Of a stretch of DNA of 64,000 nt, positions 45,901 through 57,210 are shown one piece after another (positions within the stretch are counted from its first letter, which is position 1; each line of letters starts with the position of its first letter). Below the pieces are notes generated by a model. It saw nothing but the letters and a program-made list of their open reading frames with translations. It was not told where the DNA came from and ran no database searches. This DNA comes from Obelidium mucronatum (Eukaryota > Chytridiomycota > Chytridiomycetes > Chytridiales > Chytriomycetaceae). The stretch is taken from the NCBI GenBank assembly GCA_025765595.1, contig JAIVFH010000010.1, positions 310,001 through 374,000 of the forward strand, read 5' to 3'. A program made the translations under genes and the position numbers.

Positions 45901-46334
45901 TGGAGACAGTGGATTTCCTAGAGTTTAAGCAAGCATGAGAAAAGAATTGGCGAAAGAAACATTACAGAAACTTGCCATAGGTTTTGTTAACTTGAGGGCT
46001 GTTTGGCGGTGATTGATCTTGAGGTGGTGATGCTTCTGAGACGTATATCTGACTGGGCGAGTGATTGGGCGAGGGATCATGTGAGTGGCTTGCGTGCAGT
46101 TCTTCATTCACAAAGGGTGGAGGAGCTGTGTTCAGTAATTAATAAAATGCAGAAAGTGCAGCGCGTAAATTTACCGAAGATGTCCTGCGAAATTGCAGTC
46201 CCTGGATTTGTTTGCATAGCTGCTGCAACTTCCTCAGCGTGGTTCTTTTCACAATGCTTTGTGCACAAGAAGTTGGCCCGCCGACCAGCAAAACTCTTCA
46301 TGCACCAACGGCAATGAAGACTTGATATTTTCAT
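42957..46334 (-). CDS. Plavaka/CACTA-like transposase-type gene, multi-exon
   Basis: The ATG at 46334 begins a Cys/His zinc-finger exon (LHCRWCMKSFAGRR, then CTKHCEKNHAE), spliced near 46175. Later coding segments include FVNEELHASHSHDPSPNHSP, KSIFLKRKRQIKQKFSQRDI, YLPSFKTGKALHKAVDQL, the 45615-45043 segment (PMWYLSNSLHKEMLP, LLTMGSDSAVATKL, HFDFGKFL), the 44748-44494 segment (HVNGDYPELCLLATTIAGKS, then a Cys-rich CDCGDPCGKHYD) and a C-terminal segment ending in YLNSYSDRYVWSQIP (stop about 42957). The NGDYPE-L-L--T--GKS block and the Cys2-type finger resemble Plavaka-class (CACTA superfamily) transposases. I did not resolve all introns, nor assign catalytic acids. Function as a transposase is inference from motif and context. 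Confidence 0.5.
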
Positions 46335-46616
46335 GTGAATTTCAAATTAATAAATTGTAGCAGACAAATTTTGACAATTTTATTCAAAACATTGATTTCA
46401 AATAATCAAACTATTTGAAATCTTTCATGTGCGTGGCATTTGAAAACATTACGAAAAAAAATTCCAAAAAAAAAAACGTGAATGACAAAGTTTCACAACT
46501 CCAGAAACACAAGAACCATTACCAGTGATGATGCCAAGAAAGGAAAGCAACGGTGAGTTTCATTCATATCCATTCCATTCTCACTGTATCGTAGCTCGTA
46601 TGATCCTGGAGAATTC

Positions 46617-47969
46617 ATGAAGAGTAGACACAACACAAGTGATGAAGACTCTGACACAAATTACAATGATGATGCAGACAATGACATTGAAGATGACGTA
46701 GAAGATGAAGAAAATGATGGGGAGGATGATGAAGAAGAAAGGGAATACCATCAGAAAAGGACCATTCAAAAGTGAGTGCTTCTTCACTAGAATTAGTTAC
46801 AATGCTGAACATGACTGAAAGGCAGCAATTACCAGGACAGCAAAAGAAGAAGCAACGGTTTGTCTTGGGTCTTTATTAATATTATTAATGCGTCTCTTAT
46901 TTTTAGCATTGCAACGTCTTCAACAAAAAAATCAAATCCCCTTAGTCTCGCTCAGAGAGCCAACCAAACCCCAACCAACACTGCAAGTCTACCAGCAGCC
47001 GCGATTACTCCGAATCAACCAGCGGGCCTTTTGTTCAGCTGGAATCGGTGCTTGACTGAGTAAGTACAAGTCCTTATCTATGTTGTTATATCAAACACTC
47101 AACGGATTGGTCAGGAAACAAGATGTGCTTCGAAAGTCGATACACAAGCATACCTTGATTTCGGATGCATTCCCAGAAGACGTGCCAGCCCCCTCGCAGA
47201 AGGATCTTATCTGCGAAGCTTGGACCAAGGCTGCTGGCATCAATGTCGAACAATTCAAGGCACAAGTCACAAGAGTTCCTGATGCAGCGATTGCTTTTGT
47301 GAGTGTCTAGTTTGTATTGATAGCTACAACGTTCTAAAAGACTATTACTTACAGCAAATCAAGACAACTCGCCTTTTTGCCAGTCGACTGCTTCGTGACA
47401 TCACAATTCTGTATGAAAGACTGAATCCATACAAGCTGTCAACAAGTATAGATGTCGCTGCTGCCGAAGCTGCCGCTTTGATAACTGACAATTGCAAGTA
47501 TCTTTGGAAATCGGTTCGAACTACTGCGTCAGGTGTGGTGAAGCAGAGTGGCCAATTCCTTAGCGATCCATTCCTTGCCATTGCTCGGGAAGTTGCCACG
47601 CATTCCGCTGTCAGGAAGCTCTGCCCGCTGCTGGAACTCTCGAAACACCCGAAGTTCATGTTCTTTTGTGCTGCAATGGTGAGTTCTAGCCCTATGCTTT
47701 TCTATCCATTTTAGTCATTGAAATCTACCATACAGACTCGCCATCTGCTAGAACGTGCCGCAACTGGAAAAACGGGCGAGTTCAATCTCACCTGTACTTC
47801 ATATTCCACATACGCGGAGAATTGTGCGCTTCTTTTCGATTCAGCCACAAAAAGCAGCATGGAAGCGAAAAGCAAGCGTTTTTTTGACGCTTTGGAAGCC
47901 CAAATCAAGGAAAAGCCGGTAGTAGGGAAGCAAAAGAACGAGAGTGACCTGGACAGCGAAAGTGATTAG
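46617..47969 (+). CDS. Second gene of the DNA transposon, acidic N-terminus, DUF6532-like C-terminal domain
   Basis: Exons about 46617-46771, a short exon at about 46822-46858 (QQLPGQQKKKQR), 46909-47058, 47115-47298, 47355-47678 and 47735-47969. An earlier ATG at 46528 with a donor at 46553 does not join in frame, so I use the ATG at 46617. The first exon is almost entirely Asp/Glu/Asn; the second half has FPEDVPAPSQKDLICEAW-KAAGI and IKTTRLFASRLLRDITILYERL helices resembling the DUF6532 family that accompanies fungal transposases. It is divergent from the transposase-like gene, ~280 bp apart. Probably an accessory DNA-binding protein (inference). Confidence 0.5.
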
Positions 47970-48472
47970 TAGTACAGTTGGTTTATTCATGCCTTTATTC
48001 CCCTTGTTTAAATCAAATAAATCGCGTTTTTTGATTCTTTTTTCAATATTGCAAACAATCAGGACACATCTGAAATTTACCAATAATAAATACGTTATAT
48101 TTGTAGTGCATTCGAAATTATGTTGAAATCCAACCAATTAAAGGACAGAAGTTTGAGTCTATTTCTTTTTTTAATGTAATACCAACCCAACATTCAATTT
48201 GGATTCCAAGCTCATGTGAGATAAAGAGAGAATACAATAATTTTATTAGAAAATGCACGGAATTATAATAAAACACATCAAATTATAATCTGTGTTTTTG
48301 TGTGTTTCGAACGCGTATTTTTAATTTGGGGAATTTGAAATGCGTGTCACACGACTAGGCGAGCCATTCGGCCCGTTTGAAGAGTTCGAATACGTTGAAA
48401 CACAAAATTATTTATTCTAACGTATTTGATCACAGGTACCCGATCTCCTGATGCGTCCCCAGCCCAAGACAC

Positions 48473-49138
48473 ATGATCACGCCCAAAACACTGACATTGC
48501 TTTTGCTTGGGATGTCAGGGACTGCTTATTTTATTGCACATGGTTTCTTTTTTTACTCAATGTCTTCGTCCGCAAGAGTTGCTTCGAATTGTCTATTTGT
48601 GGTGTACCAAGCAATCACGCTCATTTATTCTTGGATACGAGCTTCTGAAGTGTTTCGCCGGAATGTGAGTAATTCAGTGTATATGACTTTTCAGTGTATC
48701 CTCTGTGTGGGAGTTGCGTTCATGGTTGTGCCTCTTGTATTGGCGCTTTTAGATAACGTTGGCAAGGAGTGGACGTTGCTGGCGATTGGGATTTCAGTCT
48801 GTTGTGTCTTTGCATTGGATCTCTTCTATTCGTACAATTACATTCGGAAGATCTTTGAAATTACGTTACAAATTGTGGATTTGAAGGGAATGGAAACGCG
48901 TTCGATTTTGTATTTTGGGATTATTGCGAGATATGGGATTGTGACATCTTGTTTGATGTTGCTGGGATGTGGATGGTTTTGGGCATATGTCTGGTTCACG
49001 CGTTTTCCTACTCGGAGTGTGTATCTTTTTGCGGCATCTGTGATTTTAATGGATCTGTTTTTGTATTTGGTTGGATTGTCACTGTTTTTGATGAAAGCAA
49101 GGTTGGTTTTGTTGCATGAGTCATCAATTCGTTCGTAA
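48473..49138 (+). pseudogene. 3' part of the split multi-pass membrane protein
   Basis: 221 codons with about six hydrophobic spans (LLLLGMSGTAYFIAHGFFFY, VYQAITLIYSWI, ILCVGVAFMVVPLVLALL, WTLLAIGISVCCVFALDLFY, ILYFGIIARYGIVTSCLMLL, YLFAASVILMDLFLYLVG). The frame has a stop a few codons upstream of the ATG, so it needs an upstream exon. Middle segments match the truncated paralog at 49172 (VYSL, FMIVPLTFALL, WTLLAFGM). Together with 39377-39701 this would give a seven-span protein. No family recognised; GPCR-like architecture is only an impression. Confidence 0.5.
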
Positions 49139-49171
49139 CTTCAAGAAAATATATTAAATAAAGAAACTAGA

Positions 49172-49770
49172 ATGCCAGTCGAGCTAATTTTCGTTGCGCG
49201 TTCATTGTGTTCTAAACCGTTCAAAATCCAACCATGCCTTCAGGTTTTCGTGTTGATAAATGATGACGTTATTAGTAGCCCGACACCAGTTCCGGCAGTC
49301 AAATATACGAATAATCCTCTGGAAATGGTTTTGAGACTTCACGATGATCATGGCAGCCAATTTATTTTGGCAATCATCTCAGTTCTATCTGGAATAATTT
49401 TCCTGGCTTTTATCCACCGCCAAGTTCACGATGTTAAACAGATATTTACCCGAAAACGATGCTTTTACTTCCGTTGGTACTGGAGGGGCAATCTACTTTT
49501 CTGCTCAAGGCGTCTACACTACTCCCTTCGGAAACATCGCGAATTGTTGCGGACTATTCCTTGGTGATAATTGAGGCAATCGCTTTGGTTTATTCTTTGG
49601 ATTGTACCAAGGAAAAGATACTTCTCCATTTGTTTACACGGCTTCTCATATACGCGACGGTGGTATTCATGATCGTGCCGCTCACTTTTGCACTTTTGCA
49701 AATGATTGATATGTGGACGTTGCTTGCATTTGGTATGAATGACTTATTCTCTTCAATAAAGCTATTTCTT
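49172..49770 (+). pseudogene. Truncated, frameshifted paralog of the multi-pass membrane protein
   Basis: The frame from 49172 encodes a polar lead and a span ending FIHRQVHD, then changes frame near 49452 (a short A run in CCCGAAAACGATG) into a second frame with VYSLDCTKEKIL, FMIVPLTFALLQ and WTLLAFGM. Similarity to 48473-49138 ends after WTLLAFGM, only a few codons before the CSN7 start at 49779; the last three to four spans are missing. It looks like a tandem copy cut off at the CSN7 promoter. Confidence 0.55.
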
Positions 49771-49778
49771 CGTTCAAC

Positions 49779-50752
49779 ATGGATGCATATCTTGCACTTG
49801 CCAAAGGAGCGAAGGGGGCCGCCTGTGCCCAACTGATCAGCGATGCCCTTTCAGCGCCTGGTGTTTTTGTGTTTTCAGAGCTTCTCGAAATGCCAAACGT
49901 TGCTGAGGTCTGCTTGACTCTGTTTTGTGAATTCAAAGTGGCTTTCACTCATAGGTGTTTGATCCCATAAGCTGGCCAAAAACCCTTCACACGCAGGAAG
50001 CCTGCGTTTGTTACAGCTGTTTGCGTATGGAACGTATGGAGAATATGCGGGTATTAAAGCATGCTGGGGACTTGCCTTCGTTTATATTTCACAATAGCTG
50101 AGGCGGCGGCTCTTCCACCACTGTCTCCAACCCAAACCAAGAAATTGAAACAATTGTCCATCGTTACGCTCTCTCAGTCATCGAAGGTTTCCGTTGGGAT
50201 GCTGGTTCAAAGCGAATTACTGAAAGAGAACTCATTTTCTTCAGGTCCTCCCATACAATACCCTGCAAAGCGCTCTCAGTATTGACAATGTCAGAGAACT
50301 CGAAGATTTGATTATTGATACCATGTATCAGTCTATTATCGAAGGAAAACTGGATCAAAAACGTATGTGCTTGAGAGTGGAAAACGCAATGGGGAGAGAC
50401 TTGAAGCCCGGACAAACGAAGGAAATGTTAGATACTTTGACATCTTGGTACATAGCTCTTGTTTTGTATTTAGGGATAGCGATTTTGAAATGTTTTCGAT
50501 AGGTTGGAGACCTCTAACAGAATCCTTTCAACAATTGACGGACAACTTGAATCAGTCAACCAGAGCGATTCAATTTACTTGAGCCAGAAAGATGCGTATG
50601 ACAAGACGTTGGAGCTCGCGAAACAGGAAGCTGGAAAAACATCGACAATTCGCTCTTTCCCACATGATCTGGATGGATTTGACCCCATGGACGAAGATTC
50701 CAGAAGATTTGCTGGTGGCGGGAAACGACAAATGAAGGGTCGCAGAAAGTAA
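49779..50752 (+). CDS. CSN7: COP9 signalosome subunit 7 (PCI-domain protein)
   Basis: Exons 49779-49907, 49955-50050, 50098-50186, 50245-50447 and 50503-50752; 256 codons after adding one missing base. Part of the COP9 signalosome that removes NEDD8 from cullin ligases. Features: N-terminal helical part (AYLALAKGAKGAACAQLISD), LRLLQLFAYGTYGEY, the PCI winged-helix core LKQLSIVTLSQSSKVLPYN, NVRELEDLIIDTMYQSIIEG and KLDQKRMCLRVENAMGRD, and a C-terminal coiled coil with a basic end. The missing base is near 50005 (GAAGCCTGCG) just before LRLLQLF. The start lies right after the truncated membrane-protein paralog. Confidence 0.87.
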
Positions 50753-50768
50753 AGCATCAAATAAACGT

Positions 50769-53700
50769 TTACTTCGTCACAATTACAACCTTTTTATCAC
50801 TGCGAACTATCAACGTTATTCCTACTCGATCCAGCAAGCTCGCGCCGCTTATAGAAACAATTGCTTTGAATGTCGCGTTTCTTCTTGGAACTGTATATTC
50901 AATGCAAGCAAATTTCGGCCTCACAGATCCAGAGTCGCAAAGAATTTTGCCTGTCTCAATATCCATAAGTTTCAGCTCCATTGAAACTTGGTTGTGAGAT
51001 TCAGTCATCAAAAGAAGTTGGCCCTGCTTCGCTTGGATCTCCCATGTTTGCGCTGCCTCACCTCCAGTTCCACCATTCAAGAAGTGTTCCAGCTTTTCTT
51101 CAAGTGGATACTCGTCGCCAATTGCACCAAACCGAAATGGATGCTTTCCGTATGCTCTTAAACTAAAAGTCAAAGAGCGAATTTTTTCATGCTGCGAAAC
51201 AACAACACTATGGCGAGACTTTCCTTTTGGTACTTGAATGGAAGCAAGAATATGTGGACTGTTGACGTATACGCCCACATAAATGACTCTATACATGTCT
51301 GGGTAATAAACGCGACGACAGTTTGTCTGAGAGTACACGTGGAGCGTGATGTAATCCTTGTTTTCTTCTTTTATGGTAATATGTTTGGAGAGAAGGAGCC
51401 AAATAGTCGCACCATCAGCTTGAGCATCCACTTCCACTTTTTTTGCAGCGAATTAGCAGCTGATCTAATCAATATTTGTGATAAAAATCTTACATCCATA
51501 TTGCGGGTTATGTGCAAGGGTGTATGCATCGACGGCAGGACCTGTTTCGAAAGGCCAAGACCTAGCGCATGTTAGAACACCGGAACATTCACAGAAAAAC
51601 ACGACAAATGCTTACACATGCATAACATGCTGATAAATGAACATCGCGGGGCTCCAATTTACGTGAATGGATTCAAAATGCTGAATGACAGATTCAAAGT
51701 GTATCCAAAATATCCCGTCGTCTCGCTCAACCGCATCTTGCCGGTTAAATTTCAGCGCTTCGCACAATTGTGGTGTCCAACCGGCACTGTCTAGGTGGGA
51801 GAATTTTCCATTCCATCGGCGATGATTCCATGGATTCTTCAACTGTTTTTTAAAATTCAATTTAAGTCTCAAGACGTAAAGATTATACACATCACCTGGA
51901 TCATTTTCTGCCCTAAGACCTCGCAGACATTCAGAACTTATTCAAACGTTAGATTGATATTTAGGGATATCAGGCAAACACAGTGTACCTGCATAAGCAT
52001 GGGTGGGAACTAATCCAATTCCAACCGCTATGGTTTCAGGCATGTCGATCTAGTTACATTGATTGAGCTCATTAAAATAATGTGATAGCCGTTCGTACCG
52101 TTGCCAGCGTCACTAGACCGCGGCCCGAATTGAAACCGCTTAGAATTCTCTTCCATTGAATGTCGGCATTCCACTTCGAGCTTATGTAGAAAAAAGATTA
52201 GAGTCGCGATATCTTCAGAGACATTCAATTCAAATTACTCATTGATAAAGATTTGCTCCGGAATCCATCCTGTTAGAGCTGGGATTTCGGTGAGAACTCA
52301 GAAATGTGTCAGATACATCGACCCAAAGTTACCGTAGAGATCTATTCCGGAATTTGATCCTGGGAAATCATATCCTCCATTAAGTTTCATGTATGCTTTT
52401 TCGATTATACTGGGCCAGAATTCGCTTTTGTGCACGGCGTAAGTACACATCAGGACCCCTTGAATGTAGGCTTAAGATATTAATAATAATACAATAGTGG
52501 TTTAATAATACCATTTTGGCTTACGGGGAGGTAATCGTCTACAACTGAGCAGCAAAGACCGAAATAATAAGTTAGCGAGCCTTCCAAAACTTGCATACTT
52601 ACCTATCTTTCTGTAAACTCCATTAAAAAATAGTTTGACGATGTATTTTCCACTTGGATTATAAATAGGAATTCCGTCGGCATTTTGAGGGTGTATGCAC
52701 CCAGTTATAAGCTGAATGATCAAGTTGTTATGCCGCAATAAGTGATGAAGTCTTAAAACACCTGCTTCTTAAATCTTCCCTCATATGCAGCACTAACGCA
52801 CAGAGATGCCACGAAAGAGCAATCAGTCACAACATCCTGCATTTAAACGCTATGAAATACGGTGAAATTTAGGTCTCCGACCAAACCTGCACTATACAAG
52901 AGCTGGAAATTTTCAAAATCATCTGTGGATTCTCAATCAACTCCGAGACCCGTTTCCAACAACCAAATTGATTGTTCTGCTCTTGTGACAGATTCAGGAA
53001 TCCGTCAGGATCCGAAAAGGGATCCAAGGTCCAAAAGGACTCGAAAGCGTCCTCTCTGATCCATGGCAGAAATATTTTTGAATTAATAATTGATGCTTGC
53101 TTCAATACTTGTATTTCAGAGTCGGAGAGCTCTGGAGCCCCAGCATCATTTATTTTCGCAGATGTTTGACGTTCGAGCCCCTTCATAAACTCCTTGACTT
53201 CTTCTATTCGGCCAAGGATCAGATTTATTTTTTCAGATATGTATTCCTTATTCGGAGGATTTGCTGGGCGTGATAATTTAGTTTGAGCGCATCTTCAGGT
53301 TTTGACGATTCTCATACAATCAAGAAGCCTCAGAGCCAATTCGCAACCAGCAACGTAGGCAGTAAAGGCTTCGTTCCATTTTTCTTTTTCGTCATATTCC
53401 AAGCCCCTATCAAAAAGATACTGAGGGCCCCGAATCAGAGGTATTGGCTTTTTTCAGGACCGACGTACATTGATATGATTCATCTTTGAAGCTGGTGCTG
53501 ATAAGTCTCTCGCGTTGGGCAACAGGCGCTTAAGAATTGTGGCCCGATCACAATATTCTGTTGCCTTTGCGAGAATGACATCTCTCGCCTCCTCATTCCC
53601 CTCTTCTGCAAGAACCATGAAACCCATGAGATTATAATTAAATCAGATTGTGTTGCGAAATCACCAGTGGCCATGTCCGTAAGCACTTCGGTTAGTGAAC

Positions 53701-53852
53701 AGTACAGACTGTAAGCCGTTTCGTAGCTTCCAGACCGATCAGCAACGACGGCCTTAGTCTGTATTTTTTGTTAAGCTTTACTTCATTATCAATGGATGCT
53801 TCGTTTTCACCGCCAACTCTCGTGCTCGATTGTGTTGGATTTGATTGGACAT
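50769..53852 (-). CDS. RIM13: Calpain-7 / PalB (Rim13) cysteine protease
   Basis: Multi-exon gene from the ATG at 53852 to the stop near 50769. In fungi PalB/Rim13 processes the PacC/Rim101 pH-response factor on ESCRT-III. Domains: N-terminal MIT segment (QIQHNRARELA, DRSGSYETAYSLYCSL, EYCDRATILKRLLP), protease core with catalytic Cys in VTDCSFVASLCVSAAYEGRF (about 52810-52837), IYNPSGKYIVKLFFNGVYRK, VDDYLP, catalytic His in GLVPTHAYA (about 51990), catalytic Asn in KNPWNH (about 51825), NRQDAVERDDGIFWI-FESV, then C2-like domains ending with LRAYGKHPFRFG and YTVPRRNATF (last exon 51437-50769). The full triad is present. Intermediate exon borders were not all fixed. Tail-to-tail with CSN7, stops about 17 bp apart. 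Confidence 0.85.
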
Positions 53853-53930
53853 TTTGAAAATGGAACCCTCACAAAAGACGCAACAATCGACAGCCATTAG
53901 CAGGAAAAGCGATTCGTTTTAACCCATTTA

Positions 53931-56223
53931 ATGTTTGCCGACCAGTTCGATGCCGAATGTGCGACTCTCGGCGTGAACGAAAACTCTGTCGAAACTGTTA
54001 AGAACGCGCTCAAAGCAAAGGAGAAAAACAAACTTGTCCTCAAAGGACACTGCATCGATGCAAAGGTTTGACCTGTATTAAGATCTTTCTTTCTATTGTA
54101 AAAATTCAAACGAACACACAGGCTCTCACTGCGTTATGTTCTGTCTTGTCGAAAGATGTTTTGATTTCAAGTCTTTGTTTGTCCGACGCGTTTTTGGGCG
54201 ACGATGGTGCCATCTTGCTGTCCGGGTACTTGTTTCTTATTCTTTTTTAAATCTTCTTCTGTTATTCCTTACTACTGGCTGCCTGTAGCTGTTTAAAAAA
54301 GAATGGTACAATCGCTCATCTCGACCTCCGAGGAAACAACATCCGGTCGGATGGCGCAATAGCGATCGCTCAAATGCTGAAAATGAATAACTCTCTCAAA
54401 AGCCTTATGTTGGAGTGGAATTGTTTGGGGATTTGGGAAACTGGAATTAAAGCGATTGCAGACGCCATTTCAGTAAATGACGGATTGGAGGTCCTTGATT
54501 TGAGAAACTGCAAATTAAGTCCTCAAGGCGTCAATATGCTCAGTTTGGGATTGAAACAAAATAAGGCTTTGAAGTCGTTAGGTGAGTTCATTCTTCTTCT
54601 GCTCTGCAATGCTTTCACTTAATGCCATATAACTGCATAGATTTGAGGTGGAATAGTGGAGGACTCGTAGGGGGCAGAGGCCTTCTTCAATGCATGAAAC
54701 ACAACCATACTATCACCTGATCTGAACCTAGTTGGAAACGAGATTCCGGAAGACCTACTGCGTGCCATAGAGTCATGTATTGAACGAAACAAATCTCGGC
54801 ATGAGGAATCAATGAAGTCAAAGTTAAATGCCGATTTTCTGTCATCAACATTCCAACAGCTTGCTCAGTCCCATCAAAATACAATTGAGAGCTTGAGTAC
54901 CAAGCTGGAGCTTTCCAAAGAAAATACAGGAGAAGTCGCGGGGAAATTGGCAGGCCGTGAGTAAAGAGCTGCTAGAAACTAACGAGGCAAATAAATTGCT
55001 GCAAACAAGGGTAAAAGAAGCGGAGAAAAAGAATGCTGATCTGGGAAAATATAGTTTCAGGATTACAAAAAGAGATTCTAGATGAAAAAGAGGTAGTTTG
55101 AAAATTTTAATGTTCTTAAAGTTTTTAATGGTATGTCTTTGTCAGAAAGCGGCGATCAACGAAGAACGCACTGCGAAAGCAACAACACAACTACAAATGA
55201 AACTTAAAGATCTTGAAATAATAACCAAAGACATGGATATACAAATTAGTGTTCTCAAAAAAGACAAATCCTTCTTGGTTGACGAGTTGGACAAGGTCAA
55301 ACGACGCGAAAAGGAGAGAATGGACTTCAATCAAGAGAAAATAGACCGTCTCGAACACGCACAGCATAAAAAAATCCAGGAACTGGAAGCGGACAAGGAT
55401 CGCGAATTTCTTGAAAAGGCACGGGTGTTTGAAGATCGAATTCGTGTTGTGGAAAATGCCAAAGTAAAAATGGCTGATGAACTTGACAGAGCAAAGTCGG
55501 AGTTTATGGCTGAGAAACATAAACTTTTGGACTTGGTCAGCGATACTGAGATCAAAATCAGGAATGATGAAGTGAGGAATATTTTAGAATTAGTTTGGTT
55601 ACGAATATCTTATACAGTTTGCGTAGACGAAGCGGCGGCACGGGTTGGAACAAGAGCTTGCTTCTTTGCGTCAATTGAAAGACAAGATCCAAGACGAACT
55701 TGCTGCACAAGTGTCCATACATACATCGTCTTTAAGAGATCATGAAGCAGAAATGCACAGTTTAACAACATCCAGAACTGCATTGAATGAACAACTGGCA
55801 AAACTGGAGCATAAATTCTCTAAGCTTGCAATCTGAGCACCAAGTGACATCAAATGAAAATGGAGTGTCCCATAAAACAATAAGGATGCAAAATGAAAAG
55901 ATTCATGATCTGGAAGTGAAGTTGGATCAATGCCATGAGGAAGTCGCTCATTTAAAGCGCTCCCGGGCAAAAGAGCGGGAGCAACATGAATCTGCCCTTA
56001 AAGAAAAGGATGATATTATTGCAAAGCTACGCGATGAGCTGCGAAGGTTTGTCACTTTGTGTTTTGACTACTGCTCCAAGAATTTACTCCAAAAATCAGA
56101 CGTGAAGAAGAAATGGAACAAGAGCGCGAAGATCAAGAACTTCGAATGAAGGAGATTTCACTTCAGATTACGTCAGTTTTAGCGCAGCGAAAGAAGAGTG
56201 GCAAGCACTCGCCTTCTAAATAA
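53931..56223 (+). CDS. LRRC45: LRRC45 homolog (centriole-linker type LRR/coiled-coil protein)
   Basis: Starts MFADQFDAECATLGV (53931). Exons include 53931-54066, 54122-54226, 54289-54581, from about 54643, and several coiled-coil exons to the stop at 56221-56223. The N-terminal third holds RNase-inhibitor-type LRRs (HLDLRGNNIRSDGA, SLMLEWNCLGIWE, LDLRNCKLSPQGVN, LDLRWNSGGLVGGRG, LVGNEIPEDLLRAIE), which follow the LRRC45 order closely; the remainder is a long coiled coil (KIDRLEHAQHKKIQELEADK). In animals LRRC45 links centrioles and supports ciliogenesis. One extra T near 54718 and one or two frame changes near 54955-55050 must be corrected, or unrecognised introns exist there. Divergent from calpain-7, starts 78 bp apart. 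Confidence 0.8.
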
Positions 56224-56246
56224 AAACAAAAAAACCACTTTATTAC

Positions 56247-57182
56247 ATGTTGACAATCCGTATGCCCTTCCAGGCAAAACTACCCGCGGAAATAACTCAG
56301 CAAATAATAAGCTGGATCCATCCGTCGGAAGTTCTTGCTCTTCGCCTAACGTCTCGGGCTTTCAATGCTGCGATCATGACCCGCTATTTTGCCACAATGA
56401 ACCTGCGACGCTTTGTCCTTTCCGATATGGAAACTTCAAACAAAAGTCCAAGCGAGTTTGACGAGCTGTTCTTTCGGTGGCCGGAAGTCTACCGCCTTGC
56501 CTATGCCGAAGTAGGCCTGAAGAAACTCGCTGAGCTCGACTGGGGGGAGGATGACATCTTCCTTGGTACGCCAATCCCGTTGGAAGTGGGCCGCCTCGTT
56601 AATTTGGTCAAGTTGAATCTGAACGACTGCGGTCTCAGTGGGGCGATCCCGTTGGAAATCACCAGTCTCGTCAAACTCCAAGTTCTGTCTCTTTACGAAA
56701 ACGAACTCGAGGGCACTATTCCTGTGGACATTGGTAGGCTGAACAATCTCCAGGAACTGTATTTAGGGAGGAATAAGCTGTCTGGGATTATCCCTGGTGA
56801 AGGGATTGGACAGTTGACGAAACTTACTATTCTCAACCTGGGTCCAAACCATCTATCCGGCAACATTCCACCACAAATTGGAAGCTTGATAAATCTAACC
56901 GAGCTGTATCTGGCGAATAATTTTCTGACTGGATCCATTCCAGAAGAGATTTTGAGGCTGCCAAACCTGCTGGACATGTTTCTGCATTGCAATCAATTGA
57001 CAGGACAAATACCGAAAGAGATTGGACGGCTGATGAAGGCGCGTTGTTTGTATCTGGAAGACAATCAACTGAGTGGCGAAATACCGTTTGAAATCACGAC
57101 ACTTCGTTATTTAGAAGACTGCGACTTGAGGAATAATGCTGGGTTAACATGCTCCTTTGAGTTTCCTCTGATACAATATTGA
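56247..57182 (+). CDS. F-box-like/leucine-rich repeat protein
   Basis: Single exon, 311 residues. The N-terminus resembles an F-box (LPAEITQQIISWIHPSEVLALRL with RAFNAAI), then a linker, then about seven plant-type LRRs of the consensus LxLxxNxLSGxIPxEIGxLxNL, ending in a capping segment LEDCDLRNNAGLTC. It could recruit substrates to an SCF ubiquitin ligase, but F-box function is inferred from weak similarity. The start is 24 bp after the LRRC45 stop. A broken paralog with the same layout is at 60718-61652. Confidence 0.75.
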   Translation: MLTIRMPFQAKLPAEITQQIISWIHPSEVLALRLTSRAFNAAIMTRYFATMNLRRFVLSDMETSNKSPSEFDELFFRWPEVYRLAYAEVGLKKLAELDWGEDDIFLGTPIPLEVGRLVNLVKLNLNDCGLSGAIPLEITSLVKLQVLSLYENELEGTIPVDIGRLNNLQELYLGRNKLSGIIPGEGIGQLTKLTILNLGPNHLSGNIPPQIGSLINLTELYLANNFLTGSIPEEILRLPNLLDMFLHCNQLTGQIPKEIGRLMKARCLYLEDNQLSGEIPFEITTLRYLEDCDLRNNAGLTCSFEFPLIQY

Positions 57183-57210
57183 ATGACTATTTGAATAATA
57201 ATTGCAAAAG

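Larger units (their letters stand above)
39702..48437. mobile_element. Composite DNA transposon, Plavaka/CACTA-like, about 8.7 kb
   Basis: Bounded on both sides by pieces of the same membrane-protein gene. The ends carry degenerate inverted and subterminal repeats of the type AATRCGTT / AAACGYATTCRAAC (39709-39760 on the left; 48300-48437 on the right in opposite orientation). Inside are a divergent gene pair typical of such elements: a transposase-like gene (46334 leftward) and a second gene with an acidic N-terminus (46.5-48.0 kb). A decayed copia fragment occupies the left part. Exact termini and a target-site duplication could not be fixed. Confidence 0.5.

Noticed and set aside
46617..46760. 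Asp/Glu-rich ORF read as an independent gene
   Set aside because: It splices in phase to the downstream exons of the DUF6532-like gene.
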